Positions 8,888-17,241 are shown, counted from the first letter of the stretch. The stretch is 45,539 nucleotides of DNA from Phycisphaerae bacterium (GCA_030372985.1 JAUCQB010000243.1:1-45539); one strand, 5' to 3'. The notes: generated by a model from the sequence alone, not told the origin. Made by a program: numbers and translations.

Positions 8888-8956
8888 TAGCAGCATGTGG
8901 AGCGTTCTGCTTCGCAGGAAGCCATATGGGCGCAGGCCAAAGCGGGGAGGATCGCC

Positions 8957-9850
8957 ATGACCCGACACAGCAGGTTGGCCTCGGAACGACGGGCTGCAAC
9001 AAAGGCCGATGCCATTGCTCTGATTGCGATTGCTGCTGTCGTCGCTATCTTTGCCGCTGCAATCTTCCTGCCAGGGCGACCCGTAGGGAGAGAGAGGGCC
9101 CGCCTTCTCGTTTGCATGTCCAACCTGAAGCAGGCCGGCATAGGTCTCGCGATGTACGCGGCCGCCAACAAAGGGTTCGTGCCGGTTGCGTCCTCTCCGG
9201 GTGAGCGGGGCTGGGTGGGAATTGTAGCTCGCGAGGCCGGTCTCCTGCGCAAGGCCCAAACCCAGGCAACAGATGCCAATCAATTCCCGCTCGGTCAATG
9301 GGAGTTGTTTCACTGTCCCGAGCGGTCGGGGAATCGCACCGATGCGTTTCTCGACTATGTCAGCAACGGTTTGGATCCGAATGGCCCTGACGCATCTGGC
9401 GTGTGGAGTGATCCAAGGACACGAAAGCTGCTCAAACTCGGCGCGACTTCGCGGCCATCAGACACCGTTCTCCTGGCGGAGGCCGAGCGGGAAGACAAGG
9501 TGGTTGACTTCAAAGGGATTCCCTCTGTCAAGAAGGCCCGTGAGCAATGGGCCGCCGGACCACCGACCTGGGACGAGGGCGGCATCCACGCCATGACGGT
9601 GTGGAAGGGGGCGCATCTTCCGCAAGGCAAGAACGGCATCAATGTGGATGACAAACCAGGGCCGAGAATGGTGGTGCAGGGGATGCACCTGAACGGACGG
9701 TTATCGACTTTCCTGTTCCAGGACGCCGATGTTCAGTCAAAGCCGCTATGCACTCGGCCATCGGCTGACGAACGGTATGAGGAATGGCTCAAGCTCTTCG
9801 GTGTAAAGGATCCGGCCGGCGTGGCCGCTAAGGACGACGACGTCCACTGA
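8957..9850 (+). CDS. Pseudopilin-like / DUF1559-related exported protein
   Basis: This 297-residue protein has one N-terminal membrane helix (AIALIAIAAVVAIFAAAIFLPG) followed by VCMSNLKQAGIGLAMYAAANKGFVP. That pattern is characteristic of the many planctomycete type II secretion/pseudopilin-like proteins, where a conserved CxxNLKQ...MYAxxNKGxxP block follows the helix. A canonical G-F-T-L-I-E-L prepilin cleavage motif is not seen, so processing is uncertain. The rest resembles the globular part of that family, with CPER and a late region around MHLNGRLSTFLFQDADV that recalls the family's His/Gly/Asp C-terminal motif. GGGGAGG at 8944-8950 supports ATG 8957; GTG 8897 in the same frame is an alternative. 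Confidence 0.7.
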   Translation: MTRHSRLASERRAATKADAIALIAIAAVVAIFAAAIFLPGRPVGRERARLLVCMSNLKQAGIGLAMYAAANKGFVPVASSPGERGWVGIVAREAGLLRKAQTQATDANQFPLGQWELFHCPERSGNRTDAFLDYVSNGLDPNGPDASGVWSDPRTRKLLKLGATSRPSDTVLLAEAEREDKVVDFKGIPSVKKAREQWAAGPPTWDEGGIHAMTVWKGAHLPQGKNGINVDDKPGPRMVVQGMHLNGRLSTFLFQDADVQSKPLCTRPSADERYEEWLKLFGVKDPAGVAAKDDDVH

Positions 9851-9875
9851 GCCGCCCATCCTCGCGAACAGCAGC

Positions 9876-11045
9876 TCACATCGCAGCGGTCAGGATCTCG
9901 CCCACCTGCTCGCCGGTCAGAGCGATCGGGTTCCCCTTGATACTGCTGGATTTCAGAGCCCCTTCCACCAGTGCGGGAATATCGGTTGCCTGGACGCCGT
10001 AGGAGCCGACCTTCGGTATCCCGAGATCGCGACCGACCTCGCTTGTCCAACGGATCGCGTCGGCGGCCACGGCCGTGGCGCTGCCGGTGAGCATGCGCCC
10101 CACCTCGTCGTAGCGGCGAAGGCTCTCGCTCTCAGGGGCGCTGCGGCCAAGGGCCGCGATATTGACCGTCATGACATGCGGCAGCAGAGCAGCGCAAACC
10201 GCCCCATGCGGTGCGGCAAACATCCCGCCGAGCGGGGCGGCGATGCCGTGCGCTGCCCCTAATCCCGCGTTGGCCAGTGCCAGACCGCTCAGGAGACTTG
10301 CCAGGGCCATGTCCTCGCGGGCGCCGGCGCACTCACCGTGTTCGTACGCCTTGCGAAGCGAGCGGCCGATTCGCGGAATACCTTCTCTGCAAAATGCGTC
10401 CGTGAGCGGGTTCGAACGCACCGACACGAACGCCTCGATAAGCTGAGTCAATGCGTCCAGCCCGGTTGAGGCGGTCAGCGCGGGGGGTAGGTCATAGGTC
10501 AGTTCGGGGTCAATGATCGCCAGATGCGGCAGCAACAGCGGGCTCCTGAGGCTGACCTTCAAACGATGTGCGGCCGAAGCGAGCACGGCGTTGCGCGTGA
10601 CCTCGGCGCCGGTCCCCGCGGTGGTCGGAATCGCGATAACCGGCAGCGGCGGCTGCGACAGGGGCTTGCCTTGTCCGATGACCTCCAGAAACTCGATCGG
10701 GTTCCCGCCGTTCGTGATCATCGCCGCGATGGCCTTGCCGGCGTCGATCGCGCTGCCCCCCCCGATGCTGATCACCATCTGACAGTTCGCAGTAACCGCC
10801 CGATCGGCGGCTGTCCGCACCATCTCGACGGTCGGCTCACCGTTGACCGGCATGGTGATGAACTCGATGTCATGCTTGGCCAGAATGGCGGTCAGCCGGC
10901 CCGGGCGGGTGGTTGAGACGCCCGTCACCAGCATGACTTTGCCCTGCCGGACGTTGCCCAGGAAACCCAGTGCAATCGGCCCGACCTCCGAGAGCCTGCC
11001 ATTGCCGAAGATGATCCGCGTGGCGGTGGCGAACTCAAAGGTCAT
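9876..11045 (-). CDS. Iron-containing (group III) alcohol dehydrogenase
   Basis: The 389 residues match the Fe-ADH family: an N-terminal Rossmann-like dinucleotide domain with the motif SIGGGSAIDAGKAIAAM (about 95-111), PLPVIAIPTTAGTGAEVTRNAVL, and the metal-binding positions Asp in LAIIDPELT, His in GLGAAHGIAAPLGG and His in AAPHGAVCAALLPHV. The family reduces or oxidises small alcohols and aldehydes such as lactaldehyde, 1,3-propanediol or maleylacetate, and the substrate here is not clear. Its ATG overlaps the stop codon of the upstream ABM-monooxygenase gene (ATGA), so the two are translationally coupled. Confidence 0.9.
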   Translation of the reverse strand: MTFEFATATRIIFGNGRLSEVGPIALGFLGNVRQGKVMLVTGVSTTRPGRLTAILAKHDIEFITMPVNGEPTVEMVRTAADRAVTANCQMVISIGGGSAIDAGKAIAAMITNGGNPIEFLEVIGQGKPLSQPPLPVIAIPTTAGTGAEVTRNAVLASAAHRLKVSLRSPLLLPHLAIIDPELTYDLPPALTASTGLDALTQLIEAFVSVRSNPLTDAFCREGIPRIGRSLRKAYEHGECAGAREDMALASLLSGLALANAGLGAAHGIAAPLGGMFAAPHGAVCAALLPHVMTVNIAALGRSAPESESLRRYDEVGRMLTGSATAVAADAIRWTSEVGRDLGIPKVGSYGVQATDIPALVEGALKSSSIKGNPIALTGEQVGEILTAAM

Positions 11046-11359
11046 TGGGGCATCTCCCAGCCCGCTTCAGCGGGAAAAACAGCGGTGTACTTCACGCTGG
11101 AGCGAGGCTCGGCCATCATATCGGCGACGGCGTCACGCCACTTCGCATAGTGAGCGGTCTCCTTATGCCTGGCCGGGGCCTCCGGTGTCTTGTACACCTC
11201 CATGAGCACGAATCGCGTCGGGTCGTCACTCTGCTGGATGATGTCGAACCGGGCGATGCCCGGCTCGCGAACGCTGTTGGAGGCGTTCTCGATAGTGGCC
11301 TGCCGAAAGGCCTCAACACACTCCAGTTTGACGTGGACGTGTACGGCAACAATGAGCAT
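11042..11359 (-). CDS. ABM (antibiotic biosynthesis monooxygenase / YgiN-LsrG-like) domain protein
   Basis: This 105-residue ferredoxin-like-fold protein begins MLIVAVHVHVK. It has the family's typical pattern, with EAFRQATIENASNSVREPGIARFDIIQQSDDPTRFVLMEVY and HKETAHYAKWRDAVADMM. Small proteins of this fold act as quinol monooxygenases, as the autoinducer-2 processing enzyme LsrG, or as isomerases. GGGAG lies about 9 nt before ATG 11359, so this start is preferred over the longer open frame to 11440. The 4-bp overlap with the iron alcohol dehydrogenase suggests that they act on the same small metabolite. That metabolite is unknown. Confidence 0.83.
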   Translation of the reverse strand: MLIVAVHVHVKLECVEAFRQATIENASNSVREPGIARFDIIQQSDDPTRFVLMEVYKTPEAPARHKETAHYAKWRDAVADMMAEPRSSVKYTAVFPAEAGWEMPQ

Positions 11360-11718
11360 TTGTGGAACTCCCGAAGAGATCTGGGACCAGTTGGCCGTCC
11401 TGAGCCAGCACGATTCTACCAGCCGGCAGCCGTGAAGCAATCGGGCAAAGCGGGCCGCAGGTCGAGAGCTTGCGCGCTTGCCTGAGATCCTGTGTGCAAC
11501 AGGGAAAGACCGCTGAAGCGGCTCTTTCTCAGCCTATGTCTGCCGTTGCCCCAGAGAACCATGACGCGGGCTGCGGCGTCTGGCGCGGACGCCAGACCGG
11601 GAGGAGCCCGGCATCAATTGACCCGGCGAACCGGACCGGCTATAACTTGGCCTGTGGGGCTTGTCCCTCCGGCCTCGGCAGGCGCGGGTGACCGGTGACA
11701 CGGATGCCCCCATAAAGC
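11360..11718. other. Divergent intergenic region without a recognisable gene
   Basis: These 359 bases separate the minus-strand ABM/ADH pair from the plus-strand amidohydrolase. Short open frames cross it but none has a ribosome binding site, family motifs or convincing composition. TATAAC occurs at 11641-11646 (+), a possible -10 box for the amidohydrolase, without a clear -35 partner. No palindrome or repeat stands out. Confidence 0.5.
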
Positions 11719-12615
11719 ATGATCGTTGACTGTCACACGCATATCTGGGAATCGGTTGAGCAACTTGGCCGTGGCTACGGTCGTGGGCAAGGTCGCGCGC
11801 CGGCAGAGCTGCCCCCTCGAGCCGGAATCGACGCTCATCGCATGGCCACCCGTCCGGTAGACAAGGCCTTCGTCCTGGCGTACCGCAGCTATTACCTTGA
11901 GGCCGACATCCCAAACGATTACGTGGCCGCGTACGTGCGCCAGCAGGCCGATCGGCTCGTCGGCTTTGCCAGCGTCGATCCCACGCGGCCCCAGGAGGCC
12001 ATTCAGGAGCTCAAACGGGCTCGCGAAGAGCTGGGGATGCAGGGGCTGAGTATCTGGCCGGCCGCACAGGACTTCCACCCGGCCGCCACCTCGGCCATGC
12101 GGCTATACCCGGAGGCGTGCCGCCTGGGTATGCCGGTCATGTTTCACATCGACGTGGCCGTGATGCCCGCCAGCAAAATGGAGTATGCCCGGCCCGTCCT
12201 CATCGACGAAGTTGCCCGCGAATTCTCCGAAATGCGTATCATTGTGGCCCAGTTGGGATATCCCTGGACGGAAGAGACGATCGCACTTCTGGCCAAGCAT
12301 TCCAATGTCTTCGCTGATATCAGCGGACTGACGAAACGGCCTTGGCATGCCTACAACGCGCTGCTGTCGGCTTATCAGGCCGGTGTGATGGACCGGCTGC
12401 TGTTTGGCAGCAACTTTCCATATGCCTCCCCGGCCGGCTGCATCGAGTCGCTCTACAGCATTAATCAGTTCTGTCACGGCACCAACCTGCCGACCATCCC
12501 GCGAGAACAGCTTCGCCAGATTGTCGAGCGCGATGCACTGGAGATGCTGAGGATCGAATCGGCCGCGACGCCCGTACGAGAGCCCAAGACCGCCGTCCTC
12601 CGCACCGACGACTGA
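11719..12615 (+). CDS. Amidohydrolase-2 family metal-dependent hydrolase
   Basis: The 298 residues form a TIM-barrel amidohydrolase of the ACMSD/2-pyrone-dicarboxylate type. The N-terminal metal motif is VDCHTHIWE (His6 and His8). A further His lies in PVMFHIDVAV (about 148). The usual late Asp in GSDFP is Asn here (GSNFPYASP, about 232), a variant also found in parts of this family that may use a different metal arrangement. Members hydrolyse or decarboxylate small acids and lactones. It is divergent from the ADH/ABM pair and may belong to the same pathway, but this is only positional inference. Confidence 0.83.
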   Translation: MIVDCHTHIWESVEQLGRGYGRGQGRAPAELPPRAGIDAHRMATRPVDKAFVLAYRSYYLEADIPNDYVAAYVRQQADRLVGFASVDPTRPQEAIQELKRAREELGMQGLSIWPAAQDFHPAATSAMRLYPEACRLGMPVMFHIDVAVMPASKMEYARPVLIDEVAREFSEMRIIVAQLGYPWTEETIALLAKHSNVFADISGLTKRPWHAYNALLSAYQAGVMDRLLFGSNFPYASPAGCIESLYSINQFCHGTNLPTIPREQLRQIVERDALEMLRIESAATPVREPKTAVLRTDD

Positions 12616-12653
12616 TTCGCTCACCGCCGTCCTTCACAACATATGACGCCCCA

Positions 12654-12681
12654 TTGATTTACGCATGGCCGCGACTACACT
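12654..12681 (+). promoter_or_regulatory. Candidate promoter for the DUF4416/glycosyltransferase operon
   Basis: TTGATT (12654-12659) and TACACT (12676-12681) are spaced by 16 bp. The ATG at 12688 begins 6 nt after the -10 box, so transcription would start at the start codon. GAGG at 12682-12685 is too close to the ATG to act as a normal ribosome binding site. It is predicted from weak consensus matches. Confidence 0.45.
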
Positions 12682-12687
12682 GAGGTC

Positions 12688-13263
12688 ATGGGTGCGATTC
12701 GTTCACCACGGCCTGTGAACCTCATTTGCGGGTTCATCTCGAACGACGCTGATCTCATGCAAAGAGCGATCCGAATATTGACCCAATACTACGGGCCGAC
12801 GGACACCGTCAGCGAAACCTGGCCCTTTGATGATACGGACTATTACGAGCCGGAAATGGGAACGGATCTTCTGCGTCAATTTGCCTCCTTCGCCGAGTTG
12901 ATCGATCCCGGCCGATTGGCAAGCATCAAGGTCCACACCAATGAGGTGGAAAATCGGATCGGCTACGAATGCGGGCTGCCTCCCGGTCAACGACCGGTGA
13001 ATCTGGATCCCGGGTACATCGAGCTGAGCAAACTCGTTCTGGCAACAACCAAGAACGGATCTCACCGGATATATCTGCGGGATGGCATTTACGCCGAGTC
13101 GACGTTGCACTATCGCGAGGGCAAGTGGAAGGCCTGGCCCCATACCTATCCCGACTACGCAAGCGGTCGGTACGACGCCTTTTTCGAGGATTTGCGCAAC
13201 CGGTACAGGATCAAGCTTGACGCTTTGGGTGAGACCAGGCGGCCGGAAGGGGGGCGCCTGTGA
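12688..13263 (+). CDS. DUF4416 family protein
   Basis: The 191 residues match my recollection of DUF4416: the start RPVNLICGFISND, a central WPFDDTDYYEPEMGTDLLRQF, then IKVHTNEVE, RPVNLDPGYIELSKLVLATTKNGSHRIYL and a C-terminal TYPDYAS. The conserved acidic and His residues suggest an enzyme or ligand-binding role, but the family has no established function. No signal peptide or membrane helix is present, so it is cytoplasmic. Its TGA overlaps the GTG start of the glycosyl-1-phosphate transferase gene, which points to a link with cell-surface polysaccharide synthesis. Confidence 0.85.
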   Translation: MGAIRSPRPVNLICGFISNDADLMQRAIRILTQYYGPTDTVSETWPFDDTDYYEPEMGTDLLRQFASFAELIDPGRLASIKVHTNEVENRIGYECGLPPGQRPVNLDPGYIELSKLVLATTKNGSHRIYLRDGIYAESTLHYREGKWKAWPHTYPDYASGRYDAFFEDLRNRYRIKLDALGETRRPEGGRL

Positions 13264-14378
13264 TTCCCGGTCCTGTTCTCATGGCGGCAGGCGTATCGCT
13301 TCTTCTGGCGTTCGTGATCAGTGTGGCCCTGACGCCCGTCTGCCGGGGCTGGGCCGTCAAACGGGGATTTGTCGATCGCCCGAAAGGTGAAGGACACAAA
13401 GAGCACGAGCGGCCAACGGCCTTCGGCGGTGGCATTGCCATTACGGCCGGAATCCTCGTGCCGATGGGGGTCCTGCTGGCAGCCGCCTGGGTGCTCGGTG
13501 AGCCGCCCGCTGATCGACTTGTTTTCCTGGACAAGTGGGTGCCGTCGTGGAGGGAGTGGCTCGGGGGCGTCGTGAAGAAAGCCCCGGTAGGGCTGGCAAT
13601 CATGGCCGGGGCGGTGGTGCTCCACCTCGTGGGCCTCATCGATGACCACCGGCCGTTGTCTGCCCGCGTGAAGCTGCTCATCCAGGTGGTCGTGGCGTTG
13701 GCGATAACCGCGGGCGTCGGCGTTCGCTCGGCCGAAGCGCTCGGGACGCTGCCGGCCGTACTCCTCACCACGTTCTGGATCATCGCGCTGACGAATGCCT
13801 TCAACTTCATGGACAACATGGACGGCCTGTCGGCCGGCGTGGCGGGCTTGACGGCCGTCGTTCTGGCGGTCTCATCAATGGTCGCCGGACAAGTGTTTGT
13901 CCCGTGTGTGCTGATGCTGGTGGCGGGGGGGGCGGCCGGCTTTCTGATCTACAACTTCCCCCCGGCAACGGTTTTCATGGGTGACGCCGGGAGCCTGGTG
14001 CTGGGCTACATGCTTGCGGTGTGCTCGGTGATGACCACCTTCTACGATCCCGAGATGGGAACAACGCCCTTCGGCGTGCTCGTGCCCGTGGTGGTGTTTG
14101 CCATTCCCCTCTACGACATGATCAGCGTCATTATCCACCGCCTGCGGCTGGGTGTCAGCATCTTCCGCGGCGACAGACGGCATTTCTCCCATCGCCTGGT
14201 TAAGCGGGGGCTGAGGCCGAGAACCGCCGTGCTGACGATCTACCTGGCCACGCTGGCAACCTCGCTCCCGGCGGTACTGTTACCCATGCACGGCTGGGTG
14301 GCGGCCCTGTTGATCGTCGCCCAGTGTCTTGCCGTCGTGGCGATCATCGCCATTCTGGAAGCAACCAATGGCTCGTAA
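13260..14378 (+). CDS. MraY/WecA/TagO-type polyprenyl-phosphate glycosyl-1-phosphate transferase
   Basis: This 372-residue polytopic membrane protein begins VIPGPVLMAAGVSLLLAFVISV and contains KGEGHKEHERPTAFGGGIAI, LIDDHRPLSARVK, FNFMDNMDGLSAG (residues 181-193, the catalytic Asp-rich motif) and FMGDAGSLVLGY. The cytoplasmic DRRHFSHRLVKRGL corresponds to the His motif of WecA-type enzymes. It would transfer a HexNAc-1-phosphate or similar from a UDP-sugar to a polyprenyl phosphate, the first step of a surface glycan. Translation probably starts at GTG 13260, overlapping the DUF4416 stop and preceded by AAGGGGGG; ATG 13281 is possible. Confidence 0.91.
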   Translation: MIPGPVLMAAGVSLLLAFVISVALTPVCRGWAVKRGFVDRPKGEGHKEHERPTAFGGGIAITAGILVPMGVLLAAAWVLGEPPADRLVFLDKWVPSWREWLGGVVKKAPVGLAIMAGAVVLHLVGLIDDHRPLSARVKLLIQVVVALAITAGVGVRSAEALGTLPAVLLTTFWIIALTNAFNFMDNMDGLSAGVAGLTAVVLAVSSMVAGQVFVPCVLMLVAGGAAGFLIYNFPPATVFMGDAGSLVLGYMLAVCSVMTTFYDPEMGTTPFGVLVPVVVFAIPLYDMISVIIHRLRLGVSIFRGDRRHFSHRLVKRGLRPRTAVLTIYLATLATSLPAVLLPMHGWVAALLIVAQCLAVVAIIAILEATNGS

Positions 14379-17241
14379 ACCCGCTCCAAGCTGCCGGCCG
14401 CCCGCCGGAGTTAAGCCGGTCGCCGATTCGGTGCCGCGCGCGCTTGATAACCTCGCTCTATTCGTACTTCTCCTGGTCGTCTCGATGCGCACCCTGCTGT
14501 CCGAGACCTACGAATCGGGTCTGAGTGGTATTTCCCACGCCATCGGCGACACCGCCTCCTTGACGCCCGCGACAACTGTCATGTTTGACGTCGCCATTGG
14601 GCTTGCGGCGGCAATGGCTGCGTTCGCCACCCTTCTTCGGCGTCAACCGTGGCGATGGACGGGGATCGAGGCCGGCTGGGCGATGATGGTTGTGGCCGCC
14701 GTGGTGTCCTGCTGCGCAGCCGGCAACAAACGCCTGGCGATCAACGCATCGTGCGATTGGCTGACGGCGCTGGTGCTGACGATTACGCTGGCGAACCTGC
14801 TCCGGGAGCGCAGAAGAGTGGTGCTGGTTCTCTCGGTCGTCGTCGCTTCGGGTCTGGCGTCTGCGACCAAGTGCGGTTCGCAGTTGGGGTGGGAGTTTGC
14901 CGACACCTGGGAGGCTTACCAGCAGCAGAAGCCTGAATTCTGGGCACAACAGGGCATGGCTGCGACCGATCCGACGGTTGCGTTGTTCGAGCGGCGCATG
15001 CTTGCCCGCGAAGCTACGGGTTTTCTGCCATACAGCAACGCCCAGGGCGCCGGGCTGGTCCTGGCCGGATTCGCCGGGATTACCCTCACTTTCCTTTCCG
15101 GGCGGTCACGCACGGCGAAGGGCGTGTGTGGGGTGGTCGCGGCCGTTATTCTCGCATCGGTCGTCGCCACCGGCAGCCGCGGAGCAATGCTGGCCGCTCT
15201 CATCGGTTTGGCTCTTCTCACAGCGGGCACCCTGAGAGGATCGCGTTGGTACCAGAAATGGAAGGCCCTGTGGGCAGGCCTATGGATCACGGCTGCGATC
15301 GGCGTTGCCCTGGTCATCGTCTGGGGAACGACTCGTGGCCGTCTGCCCGGTGACTCGCTCCGCTTCCGCTGGGAGTACTGGCAGGCCACGTCAAAGATCC
15401 TCGCCGAACAACCCTGGACAGGCGTCGGCGCTCTCAACTTCGATCGCGCCTACCTGAAGTACAAACCGGTCCAGTATCCCGAAGAGATCCGCGATCCACA
15501 CAACTTCGCGATGGCGATTGTGTCCCAGTGGGGCATCATTGGCGGGTTGGGGATGATCATTGCCCTGCTGGGTGGTTCGTGGGTGGCGATCCGCATGTGG
15601 GGTCAGGCTGGTATCAGAATCGGCGTTCCAGCGTGCGATGTCGGTGGTTCGTGGGTGGCGATCCGCATGTGGGGTCAGGAGACGAGTCCACCGCAGCACC
15701 TTGGCGCAGGGCTGTTCTCATTTAAGGGCCGAATGCGCCGGCTGGGGTACTGGGCCACGACCATAACAATCACTCTAATTGGCGACGTTCTCCACTTCAT
15801 GTTTTGGGAGGATTTACCAGGCGTCTACACCGACACGTCTGCCGGTCCTACCACAATCGTAAGCCGCTTAGCACTCTACTTCCTGCTGCTCTTGCCGACG
15901 TTCTGGATAGGCTTGGCAACGCAGGTCAAGAGGTGGCACGACCGCGGGCGATCTGGGTGGATGGTCCTTGTCGCAATGATTCCTGTGATTGGTTGGATCT
16001 GGGCCATCATCGAATTGGGCTTCTTGAAGGGTACAACGGGCCCAAATGATTATGGCGAGGATCCGTTGGGGTTACCAGTCGCGCGACGGCCGGCACAACC
16101 ATTGGCCGCTTCGCTCGGCGGATGGGTAGCCGCAATCATCGTTGGCTTCATTCTGCTCCGGCTCTGGATGTTGCGGGGTTGGCTGCTGTCCGGCGAAGCG
16201 GGCGTGGCCACGGTCTTCTTCGACCTGTTTCTGTACGGAACTGTTTGGTGCTTGGCCTTCTTTGGCGTGTCGCTGCTGCTGTCGTTGACGTGGGGCGAGG
16301 CCGGCACGGCCAGCCCGTCGCCATCCCGGCAGGCCGTCGGCCCGCACTCGCCCTCCCCGAAGGCCCATCAGCAACCTTCCCCCCCTTACCAAGGGGGGGG
16401 CAGGGGGGGTGACCGCTACCGGCTGCCGTGCCTGATAGCCCTGGGCGTCTTCCTCCTGCACAACACCATCGACTTCTCTCTCTTCGTTCCCGGCACGCTC
16501 ACCACCTTTGCAGCTCTGGCCGCGGTTGCCGCCGCGTGGGCTGCAGAGCGAGAGACCGAGGGACCCAGGAACGGCGTCGCCTGGCGGTGGGGCGCGATGA
16601 TCGTGTCTCTTGGCGGTCTGCTTGCAGTCATCATGCTGCTGGTCTTGCCGGTATGGCGATGTACGTCAGGCCTCAAGAAAGCCCGAACTGCGGCCGTGAC
16701 CGGCTCCGGTGATCCCGCGCCGTTTTACGAGGCCGCGGCCGAGGCAGATCCGCTGGACCCCACACCGCTGACCGAATGGGCCTCGTGGGCGGCACACACG
16801 GGTGGGGTGCCGGGGCTCGACAAAGCCCTGAATTGCCTTCAGATGGCCCAGAATCGCGATCCGCAGGATCGTGGGATCTATCGCTCACAGTGGCGGGTGC
16901 TGGAGCTGAGATACGAGGCCGCTGGCAACCCCGCGGATCTCCGGGAGGCCGTGGCCGCAGCCGAGAAAGCCCTCGAACTGTATCCCCAGTCGCCGGATGG
17001 GCACGTCGATCTGGCAAGATTGCTGGCAAGGGCAGCGTCGGAGATCCGACCTGATCCGGCTTCGGGGATCCCAGGACGCGATTGGCTGGCTGATGCGATC
17101 CAGCACTATCACAGGGCGCTGGAACTGGACGCCGACCGGCCATGGTACGAGATTCGCCGCTGGCATAAGGACCGCAGGCTGCAGATCGAGGGACAACTCA
17201 CGCAGTTGAAGGCTATGATGGAAACACGACCGGCAGACTGA
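14368..17241 (+). CDS. O-antigen ligase (Wzy_C)-like membrane protein with inserted DUF805 domain and C-terminal TPR-like repeats
   Basis: This is a 957-residue polytopic protein. Residues ~20-400 carry ligase/polymerase helices, including a Wzy_C-like core (FLPYSNAQGAGLVLAGFAGITL, ATGSRGAMLAALIGLAL, RFRWEYWQATSKILAEQPWTGVGALNF, DPHNFAMAIVSQWGIIGGLG). Residues ~451-568 are a complete DUF805 domain (SFKGRMRRLGYW, VKRWHDRGRSGW, GPNDYGEDPLG), foreign to the ligase family and apparently AT-richer. A duplicated segment GGSWVAIRMWGQ at 402-413 and 426-437 lies just before it. A Pro/Gly-rich stretch encoded by a hairpin repeat follows. The C-terminal ~170 residues are TPR-like (ALELYPQSPDGHVDLARLL). 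ATG 14368 overlaps the previous gene and has GGAA 7 nt upstream. Confidence 0.8.
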   Translation: MARKPAPSCRPPAGVKPVADSVPRALDNLALFVLLLVVSMRTLLSETYESGLSGISHAIGDTASLTPATTVMFDVAIGLAAAMAAFATLLRRQPWRWTGIEAGWAMMVVAAVVSCCAAGNKRLAINASCDWLTALVLTITLANLLRERRRVVLVLSVVVASGLASATKCGSQLGWEFADTWEAYQQQKPEFWAQQGMAATDPTVALFERRMLAREATGFLPYSNAQGAGLVLAGFAGITLTFLSGRSRTAKGVCGVVAAVILASVVATGSRGAMLAALIGLALLTAGTLRGSRWYQKWKALWAGLWITAAIGVALVIVWGTTRGRLPGDSLRFRWEYWQATSKILAEQPWTGVGALNFDRAYLKYKPVQYPEEIRDPHNFAMAIVSQWGIIGGLGMIIALLGGSWVAIRMWGQAGIRIGVPACDVGGSWVAIRMWGQETSPPQHLGAGLFSFKGRMRRLGYWATTITITLIGDVLHFMFWEDLPGVYTDTSAGPTTIVSRLALYFLLLLPTFWIGLATQVKRWHDRGRSGWMVLVAMIPVIGWIWAIIELGFLKGTTGPNDYGEDPLGLPVARRPAQPLAASLGGWVAAIIVGFILLRLWMLRGWLLSGEAGVATVFFDLFLYGTVWCLAFFGVSLLLSLTWGEAGTASPSPSRQAVGPHSPSPKAHQQPSPPYQGGGRGGDRYRLPCLIALGVFLLHNTIDFSLFVPGTLTTFAALAAVAAAWAAERETEGPRNGVAWRWGAMIVSLGGLLAVIMLLVLPVWRCTSGLKKARTAAVTGSGDPAPFYEAAAEADPLDPTPLTEWASWAAHTGGVPGLDKALNCLQMAQNRDPQDRGIYRSQWRVLELRYEAAGNPADLREAVAAAEKALELYPQSPDGHVDLARLLARAASEIRPDPASGIPGRDWLADAIQHYHRALELDADRPWYEIRRWHKDRRLQIEGQLTQLKAMMETRPAD
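15571..15679 (+). repeat. 72-bp unit present 1.5 times (37-bp exact direct repeat)
   Basis: The 37 bases at 15571-15607 recur exactly at 15643-15679, an offset of 72 bp. The spacing is a multiple of three, so the ligase reading frame stays open and GGSWVAIRMWGQ is encoded twice. The repeat sits at the left edge of the DUF805-encoding segment and probably marks the junction of an insertion or a copied short mobile repeat. Confidence 0.9.
16380..16413. repeat. Hairpin-forming C/G-tract repeat inside the ligase gene
   Basis: CCCCCCTT, a 3-base loop ACC and AAGGGGGG form an 8-bp perfect stem, followed by another G-run (CAGGGGGGG). In frame it encodes PPYQGGGRGG. Such C-tract/CTTACCAAG/G-tract palindromes are typical of dispersed REP-like elements that occasionally enter coding sequence in frame. 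Copies elsewhere cannot be checked here. Confidence 0.65.

Noticed and set aside
8883..8888. TACAAT as -10 box of the pseudopilin-like gene with a leaderless GTG at 8897
   Set aside because: No -35 hexamer fits and a strong GGGGAGG precedes ATG 8957; kept only as an alternative start.
8851..9279. N-terminal extension of pyruvate kinase to 9279
   Set aside because: The extension overlaps the divergent pseudopilin-like gene, and homology fixes the start at 8850.
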